This document shows, in pieces, positions 43,028-50,914 of a DNA stretch of 64,000 nucleotides. Source of the stretch: Streptomyces sp. Q6. GTDB taxonomy: Bacteria > Actinomycetota > Actinomycetes > Streptomycetales > Streptomycetaceae. The DNA lies in the NCBI RefSeq assembly GCF_036967205.1, contig NZ_CP146022.1:1984001-2048000 (forward strand), given 5' to 3'. Below the pieces are notes generated by a model. The model saw nothing but the letters and a program-made list of their open reading frames with translations, had not been told where the DNA came from and searched no databases. Each line of letters starts with the position of its first letter. Within the stretch, counting starts at the first letter, position 1. The position numbers were made by a program, and so were the translations under genes.

Positions 43028-44191
43028 GTGAGCCAACCCGAATTGATGCGAGGACCCGCCGGAGGGCAGCTCAGCGACAGCTCCCGCCGGCAGGCGACCA
43101 GCGACTTCCTGCGGCGCGAGTCGCCGCTGGCCAACGTGGTCGGCTACGGCCACGGCGTGAAATGGGTGAACGGGGAGCCCACCGGCGAGCAGGCCGTCGT
43201 CGTCTTCGTCACCCAGAAGCTGCCGGAATCGATGCTCCCCGAACGGGATGTGATTCCGCGTCAGATGGACGACGGCACCCCCACCGACATCGTGGCCGTC
43301 GGCCAGATCTCCGCCCAGCGGCGGCAGACCCGGCCCTCCTCGGGCCGCCCCGAGGAATCGCGCGGTCTCTCCTACGGCCCCGACGGCGGCAGCGCCCAGC
43401 AGCTGGCCGGCCTCGGCCAGCCCCTCGTGGAGGACTTCGGCGGCGCCCCGTCCTTCGAGCCGCAGGTCCTCAACCACCGGATGCGGCCGTGCCCTTCGGG
43501 CTTCTCGGTCGGCAACGTGGCCATCACCGCGGGCACCCTCGGCAGCGTGGTCTACGACTTCCTGCCGGGCGCCACCGTGGACCCGCCGGGCCCCGGCCTC
43601 GGCACCCCGTCGAAGTTCTACGTCCTGTCCAACAACCACGTGCTCGCCGACTCCAACCGGGCGCAGCTGGGCAGTTCGGTGCTGCAACCGGGCAGGTTCG
43701 ACGGCGGCACCGACCCGACGGACCGGATCGCCACCCTGTCCCGCTTCATCACCATCCAGTTCGCCCCGCAGACACCGCTCGACCAGCACAACAACGTGGT
43801 CGACTGCGCGCTCGCCGAGGTCCCGTTCCAGGACGCCACGCGCGAGCAGTACTTCAGCGGCGCGCCGCGCGCCTGGCGCCGCAAGGCGAACGTCGCGGTC
43901 GGCGACAACCTCAAGAAGTCGGGCCGTACGACGAACATCTCCTTCGGCCGGATCATCGCGGTCGACGCGACGGTCGACGTCAACTACGGCACCGCGGGCA
44001 CGGCCCGCTTCAAGGACCAGATCCTCACCACGAACATGTCGGCGGGCGGCGACTCCGGGTCGCTGGTGACCTCCCTCGACGATGTCGCGATCGGTCTGCT
44101 GTTCGCCGGTTCGTCGCAGGTCACGGTCATCAACCACATCGAGAACGTCCGCGCGCTGCTGCGCGTCGAGGTCTCCGAGCAGCTGGCATAG
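43028..44191 (+). CDS. Trypsin-fold (Nal1-like) putative serine protease with N-terminal accessory domain
   Basis: A 387-residue protein without signal peptide. The N-terminal part (about 25-95) repeats the fold of the small protein before it. The C-terminal part (about 140-385) is chymotrypsin-like, with His in SNNHVLAD, Asp in NVVDCALAEV and Ser in GGDSGSLV in the right order. It therefore could be active, inside the cell or released unusually. GAGGTGG lies 6 bases before the GTG at 43028. A third gene follows after 12 bases with its own strong ribosome site, so the three form an operon. The substrate is unknown. Confidence 0.78.
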   Translation: MSQPELMRGPAGGQLSDSSRRQATSDFLRRESPLANVVGYGHGVKWVNGEPTGEQAVVVFVTQKLPESMLPERDVIPRQMDDGTPTDIVAVGQISAQRRQTRPSSGRPEESRGLSYGPDGGSAQQLAGLGQPLVEDFGGAPSFEPQVLNHRMRPCPSGFSVGNVAITAGTLGSVVYDFLPGATVDPPGPGLGTPSKFYVLSNNHVLADSNRAQLGSSVLQPGRFDGGTDPTDRIATLSRFITIQFAPQTPLDQHNNVVDCALAEVPFQDATREQYFSGAPRAWRRKANVAVGDNLKKSGRTTNISFGRIIAVDATVDVNYGTAGTARFKDQILTTNMSAGGDSGSLVTSLDDVAIGLLFAGSSQVTVINHIENVRALLRVEVSEQLA

Positions 44192-44203
44192 GGAGGTGAC
44201 GTC

Positions 44204-44650
44204 ATGACCACTCAGGCACGCAAGCAGAAGAGTCGGTCGCAGGCCGAGCACCGCTTCCACAATCCGCAGGGCGCGGAGGTCAAGACGCGCGACGAGGCGT
44301 TCGCGGCGCCGCGCGAGGTGTCCGCGGAGGCGGTGACCGTCGAGTGCACGCTGGAGCTGAACAACGGCTCGGTGACCTTCGCCATCACCGCGAAGGTCAA
44401 CCCGAACACGCACCCCTACGTGGTGACCGGCGGTCAGATCACGTCCGGCATCTGCGGGGCCCCGTGGGACATCACGGGTGGATTCATCGGCGACTCGCTG
44501 CGGCTCGACGCGAAGCGGGCCGGTCAGGGGTCGTGCGCGAGCACGATCACCGTGGTCGGCGAGTACCAGAACCCGCCGTCGTACCGGGGGACGTACGGGT
44601 TCGACGGAGCGACGTCGTCGTTCAAGCACACGACGCGGTATCTCTGCTAG
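44204..44650 (+). CDS. Unrecognised 148-residue protein, third gene of the trypsin-fold set
   Basis: I do not recognise this protein. The first 45 residues are basic and polar (KQKSRSQAEHRFHNPQG), then comes a predicted all-beta part of about 100 residues with four cysteines (VECTLE, SGICGAP, GSCAST, RYLC) that could form two disulfides. YRGTYGFDGATSSF near the end recalls strands of small beta-barrels such as avidin-like folds, but this is a guess. There is no classic signal peptide. GGGAGGTGACGTC precedes the ATG. The charged N-terminus next to a protease gene suggests it may be cleaved by that protein. Confidence 0.68.
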   Translation: MTTQARKQKSRSQAEHRFHNPQGAEVKTRDEAFAAPREVSAEAVTVECTLELNNGSVTFAITAKVNPNTHPYVVTGGQITSGICGAPWDITGGFIGDSLRLDAKRAGQGSCASTITVVGEYQNPPSYRGTYGFDGATSSFKHTTRYLC

Positions 44651-44670
44651 CCGCCTGATCGCCCATGCCC

Positions 44671-44705
44671 GTGCCGGACGCGGCGTCCGCCGTCAGGACC
44701 GGCAC
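44671..44705 (+). terminator. Hairpin after the trypsin-fold gene set
   Basis: GTGCCGG (44671-44677) pairs with CCGGCAC (44699-44705), with a smaller GGACG/CGTCC hairpin inside. Confidence 0.5.
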
Positions 44706-44721
44706 CCGCCGGCGGGCGGCA

Positions 44722-44739
44722 CCGCGCCCCTGAGACGCG
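44722..44739. repeat. Second copy of the 18-mer CCGCGCCCCTGAGACGCG
   Basis: Identical to 13425-13442 in the intergenic inverted repeat near the pectinesterase gene; here it lies between the convergent 148-residue and 476-residue protein genes. Confidence 0.7.
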
Positions 44740-44771
44740 CACCTCGTGCGGCGGCTCAGGGCGCGCGGCCG

Positions 44772-46202
44772 CTACTGCGCCGCCGAACGTGCCTTGAACG
44801 CCGCCTTGCGGGCCTCCTTGGCCACCTTCTTGTCCGGGTGGAGGCGGCCCATGGCCTCGAGCACGTCGGCCGTGGCGGGGTGTTCGACCCGCCACGCCGA
44901 GGCGAAGAACCCGCTGTGCTGCGCGGCGAGGCCCTCCACCAGGGCCTGCAACTCGTCCGAGTTGCCCTCCAGGGAGAGCTGCGCGGCGATCGTGTCGACG
45001 GTCAGCCAGAAGACGAGGTCCTGCGAGGGCGGCGGCACGTCCGCCGCGCCGTGCTCGGCGAGCCAGACCCGGGCGAGCCCGCCGAGTTCGGGGTCGTCGA
45101 GGACCTCGCGCAGGGCCGGCTCGGCCTCGGCGCCGACCAGCGACAGGGCCTGCTGGCAGCGGAGCCGCCGCAGCGGGGCCCCGGCGTCGGCGCCGCGTGC
45201 GGCGCCGAGCAACTCCCGTGCCGCGCCCAGCGGTTCGCGCCGCGCGAGCCACTGCTCGATCTCGGCCTGCGCGGCCGCCTGCGGGAACCCGGACGTGCTG
45301 TCGAGCAGCACGTCGGCCCCCTTGCCGGCGAGGTCGCCGACGGCCGGCGCGTCGACGCCCGCGTCGAGCATCCGCGCCCGGATCCCGTACAGGCCCAGCG
45401 GGGTGAGCCGCACCATGCCGTAGCGGGAGACGTCGGACTCGTCGAAGGGTTCGGCGGGGGTCTGGTCGTCGATGTCCGCCATCAGCGCCTCGTCGACCGG
45501 CTGGAACTCCACGAGGCCGATGGGGTCGAGCAGCCGGAACTGGTCGTCGAGGCGCATCATCGCGTCCGACACCTGTTCCAGGACGTCGTCGGTCGGCTCG
45601 CCCATGTCGTCGGGCACGATCATCGACGCGGCGAGCGCGGGCAGCGGCACCGGGCCCTCGCCCGCGCCGCCCTCGCTGACGGTCAGCAGGTAGAGGTTGC
45701 CGAGCACGCCCTCCAGGAACTCGGCCTCCGCCTCGGGGTCCCAGTCGAGCTGCGAGAAGTCGATCTCGCCGCCGTCCTCCATGGCGTCGACCAGGTCGTC
45801 GAGATCGGGCACGGTCGCGTCGGCCAGGACCGTGTCGAGCGCGCCGAGCCAGAGCGCGAGCACGTCCGCGGGGCCGCCGGAGGTCACGGTGCCGAGCTCC
45901 TCGCCCACGGTGACCGTCCCCGCCTCCTCGTCCACCACGTCGACCAGGCCGGTGTCGACGGCGACGCGCCAGGCCTCGCTCGCGTACGCGACGCCGTCCT
46001 CGTCGTCGCTCAGCCCCAGTTCGGCTGCGGCGCCGGGCAGTTGCTCGTCGACGAGTTCGCCTCCCGCGCCGACGCGGGTGTCGGGCCCGGCCCAGCGGGC
46101 GAGCCGCACCGCGCGCGACAGGAGGGGGGTGGCAAGGGCGTCCCGCGCCAGCTCCGCTTCGGCGGGCAGCCGCACCGGCGGCAGGGGGGAGCTGTCTGAC
46201 AT
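44772..46202 (-). CDS. Conserved hypothetical acidic protein (476 residues)
   Basis: No recognised function. The protein is acidic, soluble and mostly helical by appearance, with repeated short helices in its second half (such as RRLRCQQALSLVGAEAEPAL and VWLAEHGAADV) that resemble HEAT-like repeats. It ends with a Lys/Ala-rich stretch. GAGGAG lies 9 bases before the ATG at 46202. Similar proteins, to my knowledge, are found across Streptomyces as single genes. It is divergent from the secreted nuclease gene. Confidence 0.75.
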   Translation of the reverse strand: MSDSSPLPPVRLPAEAELARDALATPLLSRAVRLARWAGPDTRVGAGGELVDEQLPGAAAELGLSDDEDGVAYASEAWRVAVDTGLVDVVDEEAGTVTVGEELGTVTSGGPADVLALWLGALDTVLADATVPDLDDLVDAMEDGGEIDFSQLDWDPEAEAEFLEGVLGNLYLLTVSEGGAGEGPVPLPALAASMIVPDDMGEPTDDVLEQVSDAMMRLDDQFRLLDPIGLVEFQPVDEALMADIDDQTPAEPFDESDVSRYGMVRLTPLGLYGIRARMLDAGVDAPAVGDLAGKGADVLLDSTSGFPQAAAQAEIEQWLARREPLGAARELLGAARGADAGAPLRRLRCQQALSLVGAEAEPALREVLDDPELGGLARVWLAEHGAADVPPPSQDLVFWLTVDTIAAQLSLEGNSDELQALVEGLAAQHSGFFASAWRVEHPATADVLEAMGRLHPDKKVAKEARKAAFKARSAAQ

Positions 46203-46573
46203 CGGCTGGTTCTCCTCAGGGGCTGTGAGCCTGGCTTTGCGACCGCTCAGCCTAGACGGATTCGACCCGCCCTCCCGTCGCCCGCCACCAGCCTACCCGA
46301 GCCCTTCAGGGCGCCCCTTTTGATCGGTTCATGCACTCGTCGGTTTCCGCTCGGCTCACGGACACCCGCGAAACCTTGACAACTCCCCTGTCCACACAAG
46401 AGATTTACGCGCGTAGAAGCACCGAGTTCGACCCGTACGCCGGCCGGGACGCGCCCCACCGCCCGCCCGCCGCGTACGCCCTGCTCCACCCTCGTCCCGG
46501 CGCCAGGCGGGGCCGACGGAACCCGCACCTCCTCGGTCCCGCCCGACCACACGCACGTCCCCGGAGGGAACCC
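46203..46573. other. Gene-free region between divergent genes, with a possible nuclease promoter
   Basis: No gene is seen. TTGACA at 46376-46381 is followed after 17 bases by AGAGAT (46399-46404), a weak -10, which could drive the nuclease gene with a leader of about 160 bases. The rest, 46420-46560, is C/G-rich and open in several frames but lacks a ribosome site until GGAGGG before 46574. Confidence 0.4.
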
Positions 46574-48397
46574 TTGCCGAGCAAGTCCACTCACCGCCGC
46601 TCCCGTATCGCGGCGCTCGCCGTCGCCACCGCCAGTTGCGCGACGTACGCCGTCGCCCTGACCGGCACCGCGCACGCCGCCACGGTCGCCGTCCACGACA
46701 TCCAGGGCACCACCCGGATATCCCCGTACAAGGGCCAGGCGGTCACCGATGTCGCGGGCATCGTCACGGCCGTCCGTACGACCGGCTCCTCCAAGGGCTT
46801 CTGGATCCAGGACCCGAACCCGGACGACGACCCCGCCACCAGTGAGGGCGTCTTCGTCTACACCGGCTCCGCGCCGAAGGTCGCCGTCGGCGACGCGGTG
46901 ACGGTCTCCGGCACCGTCACCGAGTACGTGGTGAGCACCGGCAACCAGTCGCTGACCGAGATCAGCAGGCCGACGGTGACGGTCGTCTCGTCCGGCAACG
47001 CGCTGCCCGCCGCCACGGTGATCGACGCCAAGTCGGTCCCAGACGCGTACACCCCGGCCGGCGACCCCGCCGCCGGCAACTCCGTCAACGGACTCACGCT
47101 CCAGCCGTCGGCGTACGCCCTCGACTACTACGAATCCCTCGAAGGCATGAGCGTCGCGATCGGCTCGTCGCGCGTGGTCACCGCCTCGAACGCGTACGAC
47201 GAGCTGTGGGTGACGGTGAAGCCGCACGAGAACAGAACCGCGCGCGGCGGCTCCCTCTACCGCTCCTACGACGACCAGAACACCGGCCGTCTCCAGGTCA
47301 TGCCGCTCAACTCGACGCAGGAGTTCCCGGTCGCCGACGTCGGTGACCGCCTCACCGGCACCACCGAGGGCCCGCTCGACTTCAACTCGTACGGCGGCTA
47401 CACGATCTCCGCGTCCACCATCGGCACGGCCACGCCGGGCGGCATCGAGCGCGAGACGACGAAGGCGCCGTCGGCGCACGAACTGGCGGTGGCGACGTAC
47501 AACGTCGAGAACCTCGACCCGTCCGACACCACGTTCGCCGACCACGCGAGCGCCATCGTGAACAACCTGCGGTCGCCCGACATCGTGTCGCTGGAGGAGA
47601 TCCAGGACAACAACGGCGCGAAGAACGACGGCACGGTCGCCGCCGACGTCACGATGAGCAAGCTGATCGACGCGATCGTCGCGGCGGGCGGCCCGGCCTA
47701 CGACTGGCGCTCGATCGACCCGGCCGACGGCAAGGACGGCGGCGAGCCCGGCGGCAACATCCGCCAGGTGTTCCTGTTCAACCCGGAGCGGGTGTCGTTC
47801 ACCGACCGCGCCGGCGGCGACGCCACGACGGCCGTCGGAGTCACCAAGGTCGGCGGAAAGGCGCACCTGACGGCGTCGCCCGGCCGTGTCGACCCCACGA
47901 ACACGGCGTGGGACGCCAGCCGCAAGCCGCTGGCCGGGGAGTTCGTCTTCCGCGGCCGGACGGTCTTCGTCATCGCCAACCACCTGAACTCCAAGGGCGG
48001 CGACTACGCGCTGACCGCGCAGTACCAGCCGGTGCCGCGCAGCTCGGAGACCCAGCGCCACGCACAGGCGACGGCTGTCAACACCTTCGTCAAGAGCGTC
48101 TACGCGGCCCAGAAGAACGCGGACGTCATCGCCCTCGGTGACATCAACGACTTCGAGTTCTCCGACACCGCGAAGATCCTCGAAGGCGACGGCGACCTGT
48201 ACTCGGGCATCAAGTCGCTGCCGAAGAAGGAGCGTTACACGTACGTCTACCAGGGCAACAGCCAGGTCCTCGACCAGATCCTGGTGAGTCCGTCGATCCG
48301 CAAGGGCGGGTTCGCGTACGACAGCGTGCACATCAACAGCGAGTTCCACGACCAGATCAGCGACCACGACCCGCAGGTCCTGCGCTTCCGGCCGTGA
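46574..48397 (+). CDS. Secreted nuclease of the endonuclease/exonuclease/phosphatase family (ExeM-like)
   Basis: A 607-residue exported protein. The TTG at 46574 is chosen because GGAGGG lies 5 bases upstream and the Sec signal then begins directly (RIAALAVATASCATYAVAL, cleavage AHA-A near 36). An OB-fold-like region (about 40-270, with DVAGIVTAVRTTGSSKGFWI) precedes the catalytic domain with VATYNVENLDPSD, DIVSLEEIQDNNG (Glu metal ligand), VIANHLNSKGGD, ALGDINDFEFSD and ISDHDPQVLRF (final Asp-His). It degrades extracellular DNA, probably for phosphate or nutrients. A double hairpin follows its stop. Confidence 0.9.
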   Translation: MPSKSTHRRSRIAALAVATASCATYAVALTGTAHAATVAVHDIQGTTRISPYKGQAVTDVAGIVTAVRTTGSSKGFWIQDPNPDDDPATSEGVFVYTGSAPKVAVGDAVTVSGTVTEYVVSTGNQSLTEISRPTVTVVSSGNALPAATVIDAKSVPDAYTPAGDPAAGNSVNGLTLQPSAYALDYYESLEGMSVAIGSSRVVTASNAYDELWVTVKPHENRTARGGSLYRSYDDQNTGRLQVMPLNSTQEFPVADVGDRLTGTTEGPLDFNSYGGYTISASTIGTATPGGIERETTKAPSAHELAVATYNVENLDPSDTTFADHASAIVNNLRSPDIVSLEEIQDNNGAKNDGTVAADVTMSKLIDAIVAAGGPAYDWRSIDPADGKDGGEPGGNIRQVFLFNPERVSFTDRAGGDATTAVGVTKVGGKAHLTASPGRVDPTNTAWDASRKPLAGEFVFRGRTVFVIANHLNSKGGDYALTAQYQPVPRSSETQRHAQATAVNTFVKSVYAAQKNADVIALGDINDFEFSDTAKILEGDGDLYSGIKSLPKKERYTYVYQGNSQVLDQILVSPSIRKGGFAYDSVHINSEFHDQISDHDPQVLRFRP

Positions 48398-48402
48398 CGG
48401 GG

Positions 48403-48483
48403 CCGCCGGGCGGGGGCCGCACTCCCCGCCCGGCGGGCTCACGCGGCGGCGGTCCGGTACGGGCACCGCCCTCGGACCGCCGC
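48403..48483. terminator. Double hairpin between nuclease and DUF4235 genes
   Basis: CCGCCGGGCGGGG (48403-48415) pairs with 48424-48436, and GCGGCGGTCCG (48446-48456) pairs with 48473-48483. Both stems are perfect and serve convergent genes. Confidence 0.8.
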
Positions 48484-48504
48484 CCGCGCCGGTGGGCCCG
48501 GCGC

Positions 48505-48774
48505 TCAGCCGGGCCAGACTCCGGTCACCCGGCGCACGCCGACCGCGCCACCGCGGTCCACCGCGGCCTTCACCACGGCGAAGATCGCGCCCTGGACGAC
48601 GGCCGCGCCGAGCACCTCGCCCCAGCCGCGCTCCTCGTCCATGGCGTCGGGGGCGTCGTCCTCGCCGAACAGCACCTTCCACGTCCGGTTGAAGACCGCG
48701 CGGGCGAGCAGGCCGCCCGCGAGGCCGGTGGCCATGCCCAGCGGGCGGTAGACGATCTTGACCGCGCGGCTCAT
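48505..48774 (-). CDS. DUF4235-family membrane protein
   Basis: An 89-residue protein with two short hydrophobic segments (LGMATGLAGGLLARAVF and VLGAAVVQGAIFAVVKAAV) around the family core WKVLFGEDDAPDAMDEERGW. It is the last gene of a six-gene minus-strand run, overlapping the DUF3618 gene by ATGA. Function is unknown; together with DUF3618 and the holin-like protein it forms a module that recurs in actinobacteria and is thought to concern the cell envelope. Confidence 0.88.
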   Translation of the reverse strand: MSRAVKIVYRPLGMATGLAGGLLARAVFNRTWKVLFGEDDAPDAMDEERGWGEVLGAAVVQGAIFAVVKAAVDRGGAVGVRRVTGVWPG

Positions 48775-49094
48775 CGGCGACGCCCCGCCCGGACGCGGTG
48801 GCGCACCACGACGACGGCCGCGGCGGCCCCGGCAGCGGCGGCCGCGGCGAGCACCGGGCGGCGGTGGTCGCGGCCGGCCCGGACGACGGTCGACGTCGCC
48901 TGCCGTACGGGGCGCGGTGTGCCGTCCTGGACGCGGTGGGCGACCTGGACGGCCTTCTCGCGCGCCCGGCCCTTCACATCGGCCCGCTCGGCCAACTCGC
49001 CGACCGTGTCGGCGAGTTCGCCGCGACTGTGCGCGATGTCGCGGCGCAGTTCCTCGGGCCCCTTGGTCCCGGGCGTGTCGTGCGTACGGCTCAT
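48771..49094 (-). CDS. DUF3618-family protein
   Basis: A 107-residue protein. The N-terminal helix carries the family signature EELRRDIAHSRGELADTVGE, followed by ELAERADVKGRAREKAVQVA and one membrane helix near the C-terminus (about 80-98), then an Arg-rich tail. It overlaps both neighbours by ATGA. The role is unknown; the amphipathic helix plus membrane tail suggests a membrane-surface scaffold. Confidence 0.87.
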   Translation of the reverse strand: MSRTHDTPGTKGPEELRRDIAHSRGELADTVGELAERADVKGRAREKAVQVAHRVQDGTPRPVRQATSTVVRAGRDHRRPVLAAAAAAGAAAAVVVVRHRVRAGRRR

Positions 49095-49501
49095 CGGTGC
49101 GCCCTTCCCTTGATCTCGTCGACGTCGTGCTTGATGCCCGCCAGGGCCTCGCTGGGCACCGGTGGGGCGGCCTGCTTCAGTTCGCGGCGCCCGAGCGTGC
49201 CGAGCACCGCGGCCACGACGAACAGCACGCCCGACACGATCAGGGCGCTCGCCCAGACGGGCAGCACCAGGGCCAGAGCGGCGATCCCGGCCCCCGCGAG
49301 GACCATGAATCCCACGTAGGCGACGGCGCCGGCGGCGCCGAGCAGTCCGCCGCCGCGTCCGGCGCGGCGGCCCTTCTCGGTCAACTCCCAGCGCGCGAGC
49401 GCCATTTCCTGCCGTACGAGCGTGGAGAGCTGTTCGGTCGCCCGCTCGACGAGTTCACTGACGGAGCGTCGCTCCGTGTACTGGTCGGTGGTCCCGGTCA
49501 C
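49091..49501 (-). CDS. Phage-holin-like (Holin_3_6) membrane protein
   Basis: A 136-residue protein with a helical cytoplasmic start (VSELVERATEQLSTLVRQEM) and two membrane helices (about 55-75 and 80-103), as in actinobacterial holin-like proteins that accompany DUF3618. GGAAGGAGG lies 9 bases before the GTG at 49501, one of the strongest ribosome sites in the window. The name reflects fold similarity; there is no phage context, so a lytic role is not implied. Confidence 0.88.
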   Translation of the reverse strand: MTGTTDQYTERRSVSELVERATEQLSTLVRQEMALARWELTEKGRRAGRGGGLLGAAGAVAYVGFMVLAGAGIAALALVLPVWASALIVSGVLFVVAAVLGTLGRRELKQAAPPVPSEALAGIKHDVDEIKGRAHR

Positions 49502-49555
49502 CGTGTCCCGCCTCCTTCCGTGCGTGGAGGGGCCGGGTACCCGCCGAAGGCCGCG

Positions 49556-50235
49556 CTATCCTTCCGCGTCGCGGCCGCGTCCCATCGCCCGGCCGAGCCG
49601 CCCCAACTGGCCCTGGAACCAGTCGAGCCTGGCCTGGAGCAGCGTCGCCTCCGCGGCCAGTTCCGCGATGCCGGGCGCCGCGCCGAACGGGGGCCGGCGC
49701 CGGGCGCGGCCACGACCCGCAGACCGTCGCCGGCCAGGCGGGCGAACGTGGCGAGGGTCCAGCGGGGCCTGCCGCCCACGCAGCCGCCGCACGCGGCTTC
49801 GAGGACGCGGCGCCCCGCGCGGCCCCATCCGGAGTCGGCGAGCACGGACGCCTGCGCGCCGCACGGGCAGGGCCCCACGGTCGCGGTCCGCACCCGCTGC
49901 CTGCCGTAGCGGAACCCCTGCTCGAAGCGGATGTACGGGCCGAGCACGGACACGTCGAGAAGCACGGCCTTACGGTGTTCGGCGCTCGTCAACAGCCCCT
50001 CGGCGACGCGGCGTTCGTGCACGCAGTGGAAGCCGCAGTCGCAACGGCGGTGCGGGGCGCGGTGTCTGCGCCCGTAGACGCAGCGCGCGTCGTCGAGCAC
50101 CCGGTACGGTGCGGCCGCGCCCAGCGAGACGCCCAGGAAGCCGGCGCGCCCACCGTCCGCGTCGAGCACGGGGTGGGCGATCTTGTGTCCGGTGGGCGGC
50201 TCCGTGGGGCGTTCCTCGGGGAGCCGCAGCCTCAT
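49556..50235 (-). pseudogene. Cysteine-rich hypothetical protein, frame broken near 49690
   Basis: From the ATG at 50235 about 180 residues read normally, with Cys-rich spots CDCGFHC, CPCGA and CGGCVGG that could bind zinc. In the GGGGG run at 49689-49693 the frame is lost; one added base continues as PFGAAPGIAELAAEATLLQA then RLDWFQGQLGRLGRAM, giving about 226 residues with a coiled C-terminus. The start overlaps the stop of the 48-residue gene (ATGA). I do not recognise the family. Both the coupling and the sensible tail suggest the break is a sequence error. Confidence 0.72.
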
Positions 50236-50378
50236 CGGACGGCCGGGACCTCGGCGTGCTCCGCCGGCTCCGTCAACTCGGGCTCCTGCAGGGCTACTTC
50301 AGTGGCGTCCTCGTACGGAGCCTCCTCGTACGGTGTCTCCTCGGCGATCCCGGTGGCGAGTGCTTTGCCGAGCCTCAT
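50232..50378 (-). CDS. 48-residue acidic small protein
   Basis: A short gene with an excellent ribosome site (GGGGAGG, 5 bases before the ATG at 50378) and both ends coupled by ATGA to neighbours. The product starts MRLGKALATGIAEETPYEEA and is rich in Glu, with a YEEAPYED repeat. It has no membrane segment. Function is unknown; coupling shows it is made in step with the Cys-rich protein and the membrane-anchored protein before it. Confidence 0.75.
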   Translation of the reverse strand: MRLGKALATGIAEETPYEEAPYEDATEVALQEPELTEPAEHAEVPAVR

Positions 50379-50695
50379 GCTGCCTCCCCTGAACGGCCTT
50401 CGGCGACCCGGTCGTCGGCCGCCGACTTCTCATGGTGGCGCATCCCGGACGTTTTGGCACCAGTGCCCGCGCAGGCGCCCGCCCTGTCGCCCGCCTCCCC
50501 CATGAGCAGCGCGTACTGGTCGGCCACCACCGCCTCGGCCACGGCGACCGCGCGCTCGCCCGCGAGGCGCATCCCCGTCTGCGAGTACGGCGGCACCACC
50601 GGGCACCTGCGCCGCCACCAGGCCGCGCCCGCCGCGTAGATCCCGCTCGCGCACATCAGCACGGGCATGGCCACGGCCATCACCACGTCTCGCAC
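50375..50695 (-). CDS. Small membrane-anchored hypothetical protein, first gene of the envelope-type operon
   Basis: A 106-residue protein with one N-terminal hydrophobic segment (VVMAVAMPVLMCASGIYAAG) followed by WWRRRCPVVPPYSQ and a polar helical tail. The second of two adjacent GTGs (50695) has better spacing from GAGGGG than the first. Its stop overlaps the start of the 48-residue gene. Not recognised. It heads a run of six genes (50695 to 48505) broken only by a 54-base gap before the holin-like gene. Confidence 0.65.
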   Translation of the reverse strand: MRDVVMAVAMPVLMCASGIYAAGAAWWRRRCPVVPPYSQTGMRLAGERAVAVAEAVVADQYALLMGEAGDRAGACAGTGAKTSGMRHHEKSAADDRVAEGRSGEAA

Positions 50696-50914
50696 CACAA
50701 ACCCCTCAAGACCCGTATGAAACGAACAACACACTCACGTGCTCTGTGCAGTTCATCGGGTTCCGGGCGGCCGGACTGAAGACCATCTCTACGCCAAAAT
50801 CGCCCGAGAACGACCGAAAGCGTGTCCTAACCCTCACACTCTTCAGCAGCTCTCCGCCCCACCTCGTAGAAGATTTAAGTGGAGCTTCACCGTCGGGCGG
50901 CCGACACTGCCCTC

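Noticed and set aside
49091-49501. Prophage because of the holin-like gene
   Set aside because: The gene belongs to a common actinobacterial operon with DUF3618 and DUF4235; no other phage gene, integrase or attachment site is seen.
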